Source of the DNA: JAUIBE01 sp035267185
GTDB lineage: Bacteria > Pseudomonadota > Gammaproteobacteria > Xanthomonadales > SZUA-36
Assembly: GCA_035267185.1 (NCBI GenBank)
Contig: DATFLY010000097.1
Location: 43,600-107,599, forward strand
Direction of reading: 5' to 3'
DNA: 64,000 nucleotides
Made by a program: the position numbers and the translations under genes. The notes under the pieces were generated by a model. The model made no database searches. It saw only the letters and a list, made by a program, of their open reading frames with translations, and was not told the origin of the DNA. Positions 17,394 through 26,651 of the stretch are shown piece after piece. Positions within the stretch are counted from its first letter, which is position 1; every line of letters starts with the position of its first letter.

Positions 17394-19502
17394 ATGCGAA
17401 ACGTCCAAGTCTGTTTTATGTTGGCTGTCGCCCTGATGGTTTCAGTCGCATGTTCAAACGACCAACCCGCCGAGACCACAAGCCAGGTCACGCCAGGGCC
17501 AGCCCCGGAAGCGGTGACAGAGCCTTCGGCCAGCCCTCCGATGCTTCGATCAGGTGTGGATATCGATGCACTGGATCCGGAAACCAGCGCGGTTGATAAT
17601 TTTTACCAGTATGTGAACGGCGGCTGGCTGGACAGCACACCGATTCCATCGATCTATTCCGGATATACCGTTTATCACCAGGTCAACGAGGAGGCTGAAG
17701 AAGCGCTCCGTGAAATTATCGAAGAGGCCGCCAACAATCCGGGGGAAGCAGGGACCGAACGACAGCAGGTTGGCGATATCTACAGCAGCTGGATGGATGA
17801 GGCCACCATTGATTCCCTGGGCATTGAGCCAGTACGGGAAGAACTGGACCTTGTCGAATCCATCAGCGATACGAAGTCACTAGCTTCGGTCATGGGCCAA
17901 CTGAAAAGGCTGGGCATTACAGTGCCGTTCACGTTTGCGGTGATTCCGGATCTACGGGATTCGAGCCGTTATGCCGGCTGGATCTGGCAATCCGGCCTGA
18001 CGCTGCCTGACCGCGATTACTACCTTGAACTCGAAAATGAGAATTTTGCCGAGGCTCGTGACAAGCTTCCGGCCTATATGGCGGGCATGCTGCGAAGAGC
18101 AGGCTGGGATGGAGAACAGGCTGAAACTGATGCGGCCAGTATTTTTGCGCTCGAAACACAGTTGGCCGAATACCAGTGGGATGCTGTCGACAATCGTGAT
18201 CCTGAGAAAATTTTTAACCCTTACCAGGTCAGCGAACTGGCAAGCCTTGGTCCAAATCTGGATTGGGGCAATCTGAGAACCGCGTTGGGAATAGAGGATC
18301 AGGAACAACTGATCATTGAGCAGCCAAGCTACTTTGAGGGTTTGGACAGCATGATTGCCTCTGTTCCGATCGAACAGTGGAAAGCCTACCTGACGTTTCG
18401 GGTTCTCGATCGTCGCGGCCTCCACCTTGACGCAGAAACAGCCGCTGTGCGGTTTGACTACCGCAACCGGGTGCTGGGGGGTCAGCAGGAACAGCAGCCA
18501 AGATGGAAACTGGGTGTTGCGATGGTCAATGGAATGGTCGGCGAGGCCGTGGGCAAACTTTACGTCGAAGAATATTTTCCACCCGAAGCAAAACAGCGGA
18601 TGGAACAGATGGTGGACAACATCATTGCAACGCTTGACGATGACCTGGATGACCTGGCGTGGATGAGCCCGGAGACTCGCGAAAAGGCGCAGGAGAAACT
18701 TGCCAAATTTACACCGAAAATCGGCTACCCGGATGTATGGAAAGATTATTCAGACCTGACCATTGTCTCCGGCGATCACATGGGTAACATTCGTCGCAGC
18801 ACCATCTGGGATCATGATCGTGACCTGAACAAACTCGCCGGGCCTGTTGACAAGACCGAATGGCAAATGACGCCACAGACCGTCAATGCCTATTACGATC
18901 CAACCAAGAACGAAATTGTTTTCCCGGCAGCGCGGCTTCAACCCCCGTTTTTCCAGCTTGATGCCGATGATGCCATCAATTATGGCGCGGTCGGCGGCGT
19001 TATAGGACACGAGATCAGTCATGGTTTCGACGACTCCGGAAGCAAATTTGATGGTGACGGCAACCTTGAGAACTGGTGGACGGATGAAGATCGGGCCGCC
19101 TTCGAGGAACGCACCACTGTTCTTGTTGACCAGTATGCAGGCTTCGAACCCGTGGAAGGCATGAACGTTAATGGTGAACTCACCCTGGGTGAGAACATCG
19201 GTGACCTATCCGGAGTTGCAATGGCCTATCGAGCCTACATTCGCAGCCTCAATGGCGAGGAGCCGCCCGTGATCGATGGATTTACAGGCCCGCAGCGGTT
19301 TTTCATCGGTTATGCGATGTCACGCAAGGGCAAGTACCAGGAAGAAGCTGAAATCAGTCGTCTTGCCTCAGATCCACACTCCCCCCTGGAGTACCGGGTC
19401 AATGGTGTATACCCGAATATTGACGCATTTCATGAAGCATTTGGCACCCAGGAGGGCGACGGTATGTGGCTCTCGCCCGAAGACCGGGTCAGAATCTGGT
19501 AG
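17394..19502 (+). CDS. M13 (neprilysin/PepO) family zinc endopeptidase, probable lipoprotein
   Basis: 702 residues. A short hydrophobic leader ends at VSVACS, a near-canonical lipobox, so it is probably anchored to a membrane facing the periplasm. The mature protein has the long M13 N-terminal helical domain (start FYQYVNGGWL) and the catalytic domain with HEISH at 539-543, third ligand E600 in ENIGDLSG, and a closing VRIW at the C-terminus. M13 enzymes cleave oligopeptides. GAGGAA lies six bases before the chosen ATG, supporting it over longer in-frame starts. The unknown PqqD/GT-like gene begins 12 bases after its stop and may be co-transcribed. Confidence 0.92.
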   Translation: MRNVQVCFMLAVALMVSVACSNDQPAETTSQVTPGPAPEAVTEPSASPPMLRSGVDIDALDPETSAVDNFYQYVNGGWLDSTPIPSIYSGYTVYHQVNEEAEEALREIIEEAANNPGEAGTERQQVGDIYSSWMDEATIDSLGIEPVREELDLVESISDTKSLASVMGQLKRLGITVPFTFAVIPDLRDSSRYAGWIWQSGLTLPDRDYYLELENENFAEARDKLPAYMAGMLRRAGWDGEQAETDAASIFALETQLAEYQWDAVDNRDPEKIFNPYQVSELASLGPNLDWGNLRTALGIEDQEQLIIEQPSYFEGLDSMIASVPIEQWKAYLTFRVLDRRGLHLDAETAAVRFDYRNRVLGGQQEQQPRWKLGVAMVNGMVGEAVGKLYVEEYFPPEAKQRMEQMVDNIIATLDDDLDDLAWMSPETREKAQEKLAKFTPKIGYPDVWKDYSDLTIVSGDHMGNIRRSTIWDHDRDLNKLAGPVDKTEWQMTPQTVNAYYDPTKNEIVFPAARLQPPFFQLDADDAINYGAVGGVIGHEISHGFDDSGSKFDGDGNLENWWTDEDRAAFEERTTVLVDQYAGFEPVEGMNVNGELTLGENIGDLSGVAMAYRAYIRSLNGEEPPVIDGFTGPQRFFIGYAMSRKGKYQEEAEISRLASDPHSPLEYRVNGVYPNIDAFHEAFGTQEGDGMWLSPEDRVRIW

Positions 19503-19514
19503 TACGCACGCCAC

Positions 19515-21317
19515 ATGAACATGGCTGAAAGATTTGCCCTTGATGACCTGGCGGGCCATAACCTGCCGGATGGAACGATACTTGCGCGCAACCGACGAAC
19601 TGGCGCACAGATGGTGCTGCCGGCCGAGGTCTTCAATGCAATTTCATACTGCGATGCATTTCGCACAATGGAAGAGCACATTTCCAGCCTTGCCGGACCG
19701 GCTGCCGGTGGACGCGAGGGTGAAATCCGACAAATCCTGCAAACCGTTGTAAACGGCGGCCTGATGCTTTCGGCCAGTGCAATCTGTGATTCGCTCCAAC
19801 CAGCGGATCCTGCAGTGCAGGACCAGAATCCGGTCGTGGCAATCATAACCTGTGAGCGCCCGGGGGCGCTGGCACGCCTGCTCCAGTCCATGCGGCTGCG
19901 GTGTCACCTCGAAGGCATTCACCGCGTGTTTGTTGTCGACGACTCACGTGACCCCGAACAGGTGGAAGCCAACCGAAAAATCATTCTGGAAGCTCGTGAT
20001 TCACTCATTTCCGATGGTCTGAGCGAGATCAGTCATTTCTCGCCCGACAAAGCCAAAGCCCTGGTGAACGCCCTGGTAGCGAGCCTTCCTCAACACGAAC
20101 AGGGCATCCGATTCCTGCTTGACCGTGAGGGCCGAACCAATGAGGTCACGACAGGTATAACCCGAAACCTTGCTCAGTTACTGGCGGTTGGCAGGCCGCT
20201 CCTGGTTTTTGACGACGACGTCTTGTGTGATGTCCTTGAACCGCCGAATAAATCACCGGGTATTGAGTTTTCGGCAACCCAGCGGGAATGTCGCATCTTT
20301 GAATCAGATTCGGACTGGCAAAATGCTGCCGCGCAGACAAATACCTGTCCGATTCAGCAACACATGCAGGTCCTTGGCAGAAAGCTTCCCGATTGTCTTG
20401 GCGCCATGAAACAACAAAAACCTGATCCTGCCGCTTTCGAAAACACCAGGCCCGGTTTTGCCAGCCGTATCGGATCTGACAGCCGCATCAAAATCAGCCA
20501 GTGCGGATCATACGGCGACCCGGGTTCCGCGGGGAATGAATGGATCGCCCTGCTTCCGGCAGCGACAAGGGCTCAACTGGGCGCGATCGTGAACGAGATT
20601 GGGACGTCTGCTGTTGAGCGTAACTGCTGGCTGGGTCGCAGCAGGCCTGCTTTTGAACCTCGTGCCAACATGTCGCAGCTAACCGGTTTCGACAACAGCC
20701 GATACCTGCCGCCCTACTTTCCGCTTTTTCGGGGCCAGGACCGTTGCTTTGGCACTTTTACCGAGTTCCTTTATCCCAATGACCTGACTGTGGATTTACC
20801 ATTTGCCTTGCCGCACCTGCCCACTCCCAGGCGCGACTGGAAGACCAGCAATCGAGGGCTGGTCATTCCATTCAGCCTCAAGCATTTCCTGCACGATTTC
20901 GTGTCCAGCCATTCTGCCGGTTGCCAGGCCAGGGGAGCTGAACAAAGAAATCTGGGGCTGGCGATGCTGTATGCAGACCTGGCCGACGCCCCCCGAACCC
21001 GCCTGGCGGAAATGACGGCCAACAACTGGACACAACGGCGCATCGACTGGCTGGCAAAGATTTCGCAAGCCCTGAACAACCCCGCGGAGCCGGCGCCACT
21101 GAGAAAATTCCTCGAATCGATGCTCAGGGATGCACAGGAAAACAGCATTGCACAAACACATGAAACGCCTTTCGAAGGCCCGCCAGATCGAGGCGGGAGT
21201 GGCGAGGTCCTGGAGTACTGGCGTGCGGCCTGGCGCGACCTGGCGGCCGGATTGAGCGCATGGCCGGAAGTGCGTGAAGCTGCCGAGGTATGGAGACAAA
21301 ATAAAGGGTCAGAGTAA
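19515..21317 (+). CDS. PqqD-like domain fused to a glycosyltransferase-like (GT-A) protein, function unknown
   Basis: 600 residues, soluble, no signal peptide. Residues 15-90 look like a PqqD/RRE winged-helix domain: DGTILARNRRTG, then LPAEVFNAI, then a helix ending in GGLML. Residues 105-240 resemble the start of a GT-A glycosyltransferase: AIITCERPGALARLLQS, a VVDDSR strand (140-145) and a DxD-like FDDDV (232-236). The remaining 360 residues show no motif I recognise; they include Cys-rich spots and a helical end. The upstream M13 peptidase gene is 12 bases away. No precursor-peptide ORF is visible nearby. The last three codons and stop lie within an inverted repeat. Confidence 0.55.
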   Translation: MNMAERFALDDLAGHNLPDGTILARNRRTGAQMVLPAEVFNAISYCDAFRTMEEHISSLAGPAAGGREGEIRQILQTVVNGGLMLSASAICDSLQPADPAVQDQNPVVAIITCERPGALARLLQSMRLRCHLEGIHRVFVVDDSRDPEQVEANRKIILEARDSLISDGLSEISHFSPDKAKALVNALVASLPQHEQGIRFLLDREGRTNEVTTGITRNLAQLLAVGRPLLVFDDDVLCDVLEPPNKSPGIEFSATQRECRIFESDSDWQNAAAQTNTCPIQQHMQVLGRKLPDCLGAMKQQKPDPAAFENTRPGFASRIGSDSRIKISQCGSYGDPGSAGNEWIALLPAATRAQLGAIVNEIGTSAVERNCWLGRSRPAFEPRANMSQLTGFDNSRYLPPYFPLFRGQDRCFGTFTEFLYPNDLTVDLPFALPHLPTPRRDWKTSNRGLVIPFSLKHFLHDFVSSHSAGCQARGAEQRNLGLAMLYADLADAPRTRLAEMTANNWTQRRIDWLAKISQALNNPAEPAPLRKFLESMLRDAQENSIAQTHETPFEGPPDRGGSGEVLEYWRAAWRDLAAGLSAWPEVREAAEVWRQNKGSE

Positions 21318-21364
21318 AACACCCCTGGTCTGAAATTTTCTTTGAATGTGTTTTACTCTGACCC
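21306..21364. repeat. REP-like inverted repeat, 17-bp perfect arms
   Basis: Arms 21306-21322 and 21348-21364 are exact reverse complements (GGGTCAGAGTAAAACAC and its mate), separated by 25 bases. The GGGTCAGAGTAAA core resembles repeats mobilised by REP-associated Y1 transposases in gammaproteobacteria, as far as I recall; no transposase is in this window. It sits between two convergent genes. It supplies the last codons (Gly-Ser-Glu) and stop of the upstream gene, and may also act as a transcription barrier. Confidence 0.75.
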
Positions 21365-21369
21365 CAAAA

Positions 21370-23142
21370 TCAAGTGCCAAACTGGAGCGCTGCAAGCCTT
21401 GAATAGAGTTCGTTATCCACGGAGAGTGAATCATGCGTCCCAACCGCAACGATTCGTCCATGGTCCATCACCACGATTCGATCCGCCTTCTTAACAGTCG
21501 CCAGGCGATGCGCAATGATGATGGTGGTGCGATTGGCCATCAGGCCCTCAAGAGCCCTTTGCACCAACAATTCGCTCTCGGCATCCAGGGAACTGGTAGC
21601 CTCATCCAGGAGCAGAATGGGGGGATCTTTAAGGATTGCGCGGGCTATGGCAATACGCTGCCTCTGCCCACCGGACAAACGGATGCCTCTCTCTCCCAGA
21701 AACGAGTTATAGCCTTCCGGAAGTGCTTCGATGAACTCGTGGGCCGCTGCTGCTTCTGCCGCGCTTTGTACTTCCTCATCACTGGCCTCTGGCCTGCCGA
21801 AGCGAATATTCTCCAACGCTGATTCCGCAAAAAGAACTGTTTCCTGGGGTACCAGGCCAATCTGCTTCCTCAGCATTATCGGATCAAGACTGGCAATGTC
21901 CTGCTCATCGATGCGGATACTTCCCGACCGGGCATCATAAAACCGGAGCAGCAGCTGAAATGCCGTTGACTTTCCGGCCCCGGAAGGCCCGACAATCGCC
22001 AGGTTTTCCCCGGGGTTAACCTCGAGTGTAAAGTCATCCAGCGCCATGGTGTCCGGGCGGGAAGGATAGCGAAACTCAACTGACTCAAACCCTATCCTGC
22101 CGCTGACACGATCAGGCAGGGTTGCCGGATTCTCAGGCGCGTGGATGGCTGGTTTGGAGTGAAGAAGCTCCAGCAATCGCTCCATGGCGCCGGCCCCCCG
22201 CTGAATTTCTCCCCAGACACTGGCCAACGTCGCGACAGCAGACCCCACCACCAGGGCATACATCAGGAACTGGCCGAGCTCACCACCGGTCATGTTCCCG
22301 TCCAGAACGGCTTTTGATCCGATCCAGAGAATGGTGGTCATGGTGATGAACACCATGGAAAATCCCACGGCCACCAGCAGCGCGTTGACCCGAATACGCT
22401 GAACAGCAGTCTTCAGCGCCTGGCTGACCGCTTCGCCATATCTTCGAATCTGCAGCGATTCCAGGGTAAATGCCTGGACAGTCTGCATGGCATTCAGTGT
22501 CTCACCGGCAATGCTGCTGGTGTCCGCCACCCGATCCTGTGACTGCCGCGACAGTACGCGAATCTTGCGGCCAACCAGAATCACTGGCAACACCACCAAC
22601 GGGATACCCATCAGGGCATAACCTGCCAGCTGGGGGCTGGAAATCACCAGCAATACCAGGCCTCCGGTCAGGTTCAAGGTTGAACGCAGTGCCATGGAAA
22701 GACCCACACCCGAGATGCTTTGCACAAGGGTAGTGTCTGTGGTCAGCCGCGAGAGAACCTCGCCGGTCCTCGTCACCTCGAAAAAGGCCGGGTCCATCCT
22801 GATGACACGCTCATAAACTGCGTTTCGGATATCGGCCACGACGCGTTCGCCAAGCCATGTCACCAGGTAGTAACGCAACGCAGCGAAAACACTGAAAATT
22901 ACTGCAACAACCAGGAACCAGAGGAAATATCGATTGACTGTATCCAGGTTCTGCGCGATGAAGCCATTGTCGATCACGTGCCGAAGCGTGATCGGCAATA
23001 CCAGCATCGCTGACGATGCAATCACCAGGGCAGCTATTGCCGCAACCAGCAGGCCACGGTACGGCCGAAGAAATGGCACCAGCGCCCTTAGCGGCTTGAG
23101 TGATTTACCCTTGGGCCGATCTGATGATTGTGTTTCTGCCAT
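21370..23142 (-). CDS. ABC exporter, MsbA-related half-transporter (fused permease and ATPase)
   Basis: 590 residues: six-helix type-I export permease (residues 1-320), then a nucleotide-binding domain with Walker A GPSGAGKST, signature LSGGQRQR, Walker B ILLLDEATSSLD and the switch His in IIAHRLAT. It would work as a homodimer in the inner membrane exporting lipid or a hydrophobic compound. No peptidase C39 domain is present, so a bacteriocin-processing role is not indicated. Starts 20 bases after the DUF885 gene on the same strand. Confidence 0.92.
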   Translation of the reverse strand: MAETQSSDRPKGKSLKPLRALVPFLRPYRGLLVAAIAALVIASSAMLVLPITLRHVIDNGFIAQNLDTVNRYFLWFLVVAVIFSVFAALRYYLVTWLGERVVADIRNAVYERVIRMDPAFFEVTRTGEVLSRLTTDTTLVQSISGVGLSMALRSTLNLTGGLVLLVISSPQLAGYALMGIPLVVLPVILVGRKIRVLSRQSQDRVADTSSIAGETLNAMQTVQAFTLESLQIRRYGEAVSQALKTAVQRIRVNALLVAVGFSMVFITMTTILWIGSKAVLDGNMTGGELGQFLMYALVVGSAVATLASVWGEIQRGAGAMERLLELLHSKPAIHAPENPATLPDRVSGRIGFESVEFRYPSRPDTMALDDFTLEVNPGENLAIVGPSGAGKSTAFQLLLRFYDARSGSIRIDEQDIASLDPIMLRKQIGLVPQETVLFAESALENIRFGRPEASDEEVQSAAEAAAAHEFIEALPEGYNSFLGERGIRLSGGQRQRIAIARAILKDPPILLLDEATSSLDAESELLVQRALEGLMANRTTIIIAHRLATVKKADRIVVMDHGRIVAVGTHDSLSVDNELYSRLAALQFGT

Positions 23143-23162
23143 TTAGGTGAGCACCGGGGGTG

Positions 23163-25016
23163 TCAGTCTTCTTCGACTGCTTCCAGCTCTGCAGCCATTA
23201 GAGCCTGTTCCCTGCCAATCCATCGTTCAATGTGCACTCGCAGGGCGGTCAGCGGCAAAGTGCCGTTTTCCAGGACGCGATCATGAAAAACCCGGATGTC
23301 AAAACTCTCGCCCAACTCGGCTTCAGCAAGCGCCCGCAAAGCCATGATCTCCAACCCGCCAGAATCATAGGCTGTAAGTTGACCCGGTAAAATGGCAATT
23401 CGGTCAACCATGTCATCGAGCTGTTTTTCGGTCATCCTGCCAGACTCTCCCATGAACTCCGTTGCCTGCTCACGCGTCCATTCGAAGATGTGGATGCCCG
23501 GGTCAACCACCATGCCCCTGGCAGGCCATGCAAGCCTCAGAATGGGGCCTGTCCGGGTTGAATAAAGCCCGGCCTCTGCAGCCAGTGCTTCTGAGTATCG
23601 TGCCCAGCCTTCACCCATACCCGAGAACCACAACAGCTGGGTTAACTCGTGCAAACCGGGAATCGATTGTGCGATGGCAACCTGTAAATGGTGGCCTGGC
23701 CAGACCTCGTGGAAAGCAGTGGTCTCAACGCGCCCCTTGCTCTGGTTTTCGGGCTGATAAAGAGGGATTCGATAGACCCCGGGACGTGTGCCATCGCCAG
23801 GCTCATAGCGGGCCGACATGCCTGTGCCTTCCTGGTACTCCGGGTAAGGCTCCACTACGGCACGGCTGTTGGGAACATTACCGAACCATTCGGGCATCGC
23901 TACCCGGGAGCGGTCAACTGCAGACACTGCAAATTGCATCACCTCATCGGCAGATCCGAACTTGTCGCTTTCATCGTCCTTGATCTGTTCGATGATGGCC
24001 GTGAAATCGCTGAGTCCATAAACTTCCGTACCCAGCGCAATCACCTGCTCGCGATTGCCAGCAACCGTCCGCTGGCCAAGCTCGAACACCTCTTCAGGCG
24101 TCCGCTCCAGCGTTGTATAAGCTCGCAGGGACGCCTCGTAACATTCTCGGCCGTCCTTGTTTTTCAGCACCGAAAGCTCCTCTCGAGCAAGCGGAAGGTA
24201 TTCGTTTTCCAGGAAATCCCGGTACCGAACGTAGGCTGGCATTATTTCATCTGCTACCAGCGTGGTAAATTCGTCGGCAAACGCTTCATCGTCGTCCCGC
24301 CGGGCAGGTGATGTCAATTGTGATTCTTCAAGCGGTATTTCGAGCAGACCATTGACCTGGTCGATGACCCGCCTGACCACGGTTTTGGGTGCGGAATACC
24401 CCCTGCGCAGCCCGAGCATCAGGTTCTGGATTTCCTGGTCAATAAACGCAGGAAATTTTCTCCAGCGAATCAGGGCCGTTTGTCGAAGAATGACATCACC
24501 CACCGGCTGCATTTCTGCCAGTCGCGGGTACAAAGTGTGCCAACCGCCCATTTGATTGACATTCCACAGGTGATTCTGACAAACATGAAGCCGCGAACGG
24601 GCAGTCAGGTCTTCCAGCATATAAGCATAAGTAATCCAGGCAACCCGGCCCTCAATCAACTCGGAGTTCATCGACCTCAGCTCCCTGAGCATCCAGCCCT
24701 GGTAGCCGACAAAATCATTGATGCTGCGGGGTGAATTGTCGAGCATCCCATCGTGGCGCTCGGGCTCAAGCCCTGCGAAATAAGCCAGTTCGGGATTATG
24801 TTTCAGGAGATTCTTGTAATAGAGCCGGGCCAATGAGCTAACGCGGGCTGCCTCCCTTTCCGGGGTCATCTCTGCAGCATCCCTTTCCTGACTGAACGCG
24901 GGAACAGCGATTGCCATTGCAGTCAGAAAACAGACCAGAACCGCCAAAAGCATCATGTTCGCAGGACGCGCCCTTTTTGGTGAGTTCGTTCTGCATTGTT
25001 TTTTAGGTGCCTTCAT
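23163..25016 (-). CDS. Exported DUF885 family protein with zinc-peptidase motif
   Basis: 617 residues: signal peptide in a long Lys/Arg-rich N-terminus (cleaved after AFSQ), then a mainly helical DUF885 domain. HEVWPGHH at residues 436-443 and a downstream GEGWARYSE segment form a gluzincin-like metal site, so it is probably a periplasmic metallopeptidase or carboxypeptidase; this function is not established for most of the family. The leader between AGGA and ATG contains nine consecutive A on the coding strand. Divergent from ybaK with 85 bases between starts, and first of a two-gene group with the ABC exporter. Confidence 0.88.
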   Translation of the reverse strand: MKAPKKQCRTNSPKRARPANMMLLAVLVCFLTAMAIAVPAFSQERDAAEMTPEREAARVSSLARLYYKNLLKHNPELAYFAGLEPERHDGMLDNSPRSINDFVGYQGWMLRELRSMNSELIEGRVAWITYAYMLEDLTARSRLHVCQNHLWNVNQMGGWHTLYPRLAEMQPVGDVILRQTALIRWRKFPAFIDQEIQNLMLGLRRGYSAPKTVVRRVIDQVNGLLEIPLEESQLTSPARRDDDEAFADEFTTLVADEIMPAYVRYRDFLENEYLPLAREELSVLKNKDGRECYEASLRAYTTLERTPEEVFELGQRTVAGNREQVIALGTEVYGLSDFTAIIEQIKDDESDKFGSADEVMQFAVSAVDRSRVAMPEWFGNVPNSRAVVEPYPEYQEGTGMSARYEPGDGTRPGVYRIPLYQPENQSKGRVETTAFHEVWPGHHLQVAIAQSIPGLHELTQLLWFSGMGEGWARYSEALAAEAGLYSTRTGPILRLAWPARGMVVDPGIHIFEWTREQATEFMGESGRMTEKQLDDMVDRIAILPGQLTAYDSGGLEIMALRALAEAELGESFDIRVFHDRVLENGTLPLTALRVHIERWIGREQALMAAELEAVEED

Positions 25017-25101
25017 GTGATTTTTTTTTCCTGAACTATGCTTAGAGTAACTTTGGCAAAATCGCCAACCAAGTGCCAGTGACCCTGCGGGGTAATAAAT
25101 A

Positions 25102-25590
25102 ATGGGCATGTCCCAAAAACTAAAAGAATACCTCGATCGAAACAATATCGAATATCGACTCCTGGCTCACGCCCGGACGCAGTCTTCTGCGGAGTCAGCC
25201 CTGTCTGCCCAGATCCCTCTACATCAAATGGCAAAAGCTGTTGTGCTGGAGGATGAGCAAGGCTACATCGTCGGCGTTCTGCCTTCAAACAATCAAATCG
25301 AAATTGACTGGGTCAACGAGGCGCTTGGGCGCCAACTTTGCTTTGCCTCCGAGAGCAAATTGTCTGACATATTTGGTGACTGCGATGTTGGCGCGGTACC
25401 CGCACTTGGCGACGCTTATGGTTTGCATCTCATCTGGGATGACCAGCTCAGGCATGCATCCGATATCTATATCGAGGCCGGAGATCATGAACACCTGGTG
25501 CAACTGCGTGGCGAGGACTTCAATGCCCTGATGTCATCCCAGCCACACACACAGATCAGCGCACGCCCGGACTATTCGCGTTGGGTCTGA
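25102..25590 (+). CDS. YbaK/EbsC-type aminoacyl-tRNA deacylase domain protein
   Basis: 162 residues covering one YbaK-like domain: MGMSQKLKEYLDRN start, KAVVLEDEQGYIVGVLPSNNQIE strand with the conserved Lys, GDCDVGAVPALGDAYG loop. Such proteins hydrolyse misacylated tRNAs (Cys-tRNAPro, Ala-tRNAPro and similar) in the cytoplasm; the substrate here is not predictable. An ATG six bases downstream could also start it. Its last 19 bases overlap the 3' end of the convergent DUF3014 gene. Confidence 0.85.
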   Translation: MGMSQKLKEYLDRNNIEYRLLAHARTQSSAESALSAQIPLHQMAKAVVLEDEQGYIVGVLPSNNQIEIDWVNEALGRQLCFASESKLSDIFGDCDVGAVPALGDAYGLHLIWDDQLRHASDIYIEAGDHEHLVQLRGEDFNALMSSQPHTQISARPDYSRWV

Positions 25591-26465
25591 ATGGCTGCAC
25601 GTATCTCCCGTAACTTTTCTTTCACGCGAGCAGCATTGGAGGGTCCCATTCGAACGATAAGCTTTTGCCCTGCTGAGAGCCCTTCCAGCTCCGGGTCAAC
25701 AAACTCATAAAAGGCTTCCGGTTTTGTCAGCCGAACCGGGTAATCTGGTTCCGGTGTATCCAGTAAATCGTCAATCACTTCCAGCAAGCGGTCACTGAAC
25801 TCACCTTCGGCATAACCCAGCTCCCGGTATGACTGCTGCAGCAATGGATAATAGTGCATGTAGTTCTCTGCAAGCTGAGCAGTGTCGATGGCTTCCAGCA
25901 CTTCAACCTGTGCCGTATAGCGTTGAAAGTTTACCGGGTCGAGAATGAAAAGCGGCTCGCGCAGTCCGGTCTCAGGGTTGACCTCCTCGGTTTCACCATC
26001 AGAGGTGGCTTGCATTTCACCTCCGGGACCGCGAACCGGAACAATATTTCCGGGAATTTCGTCCCTGGTCAGCGAATCAACTGTGGCAACCAGCTTGGAA
26101 ATGAAACTCTCCGGTACCAGGTAATTCCTGGCAGGGGTTTCCCCCATTACCGCAGCAGCTGCGGCCAGTGCCTCATCATCACTTTCAGCAAGTTCGGGAA
26201 GGGGCTCTGCTGCTTCGAGCGCTTCTTCAATAGCGTCCTCGGTGTCTGCCAACTGATCTGGTTGCACCTCAGGTAATGCTGGCCGCTGCGGTTCCGGCTC
26301 AGGTTCCACAGGGACAGTTTTTTCCGGGATCAGATCTGCGATCGGAGCCGGGACAGATTCTTGCTGATTGAAAAAAAAGAAGTAGTAAATGGCAGCGGCA
26401 ATGACGATTACCAGCGGCAGGATTACCCAAAGCGTCTTGCCTTCCTGATTTGGTTTTTGCTTCAT
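25572..26465 (-). CDS. DUF3014 membrane-anchored protein
   Basis: 297 residues. A single N-terminal transmembrane helix (about 11-30, ending in an aromatic YYFFFF run) is followed by a Pro/Glu-rich linker with PEPEPQ, an Ala run, and a conserved globular domain with the DUF3014 features NYLVPESFISKLVATVDSL, EPLFILDPVNFQRY and LLDTPEPDYPVRL. The bulk is predicted periplasmic. The family is common in gammaproteobacteria and has no known function. GGA lies before ATG 26465; the frame opens 32 codons earlier. Convergent 19-base overlap with ybaK. Confidence 0.85.
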   Translation of the reverse strand: MKQKPNQEGKTLWVILPLVIVIAAAIYYFFFFNQQESVPAPIADLIPEKTVPVEPEPEPQRPALPEVQPDQLADTEDAIEEALEAAEPLPELAESDDEALAAAAAVMGETPARNYLVPESFISKLVATVDSLTRDEIPGNIVPVRGPGGEMQATSDGETEEVNPETGLREPLFILDPVNFQRYTAQVEVLEAIDTAQLAENYMHYYPLLQQSYRELGYAEGEFSDRLLEVIDDLLDTPEPDYPVRLTKPEAFYEFVDPELEGLSAGQKLIVRMGPSNAARVKEKLREIRAAIQTQRE

Positions 26466-26581
26466 ATAATTTCCAGAGGCCTGTGTACCAAGTATACGAC
26501 CTTGCAGGAAAAATATTGTTCTATCAGGTTCAGGTTCGATCCCGATAAACGGTGTAATCATCGTATTTGAGGACTACAAAC

Positions 26582-26611
26582 AAAAAAAGGGCCTCCAGGA
26601 GGCCCTTTTTT
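26582..26611. terminator. Bidirectional intrinsic terminator
   Basis: Seven A, a G+C-rich stem (26589-26594 with 26600-26605, loop of five) and a run of six T. On the minus strand the A run becomes the U tract that would end the secreted-protein transcript starting at 27563. Confidence 0.85.
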
Positions 26612-26651
26612 ATTCGACAGGCAACTGGCCTGCTTGCTTCTGGATCAGGTA

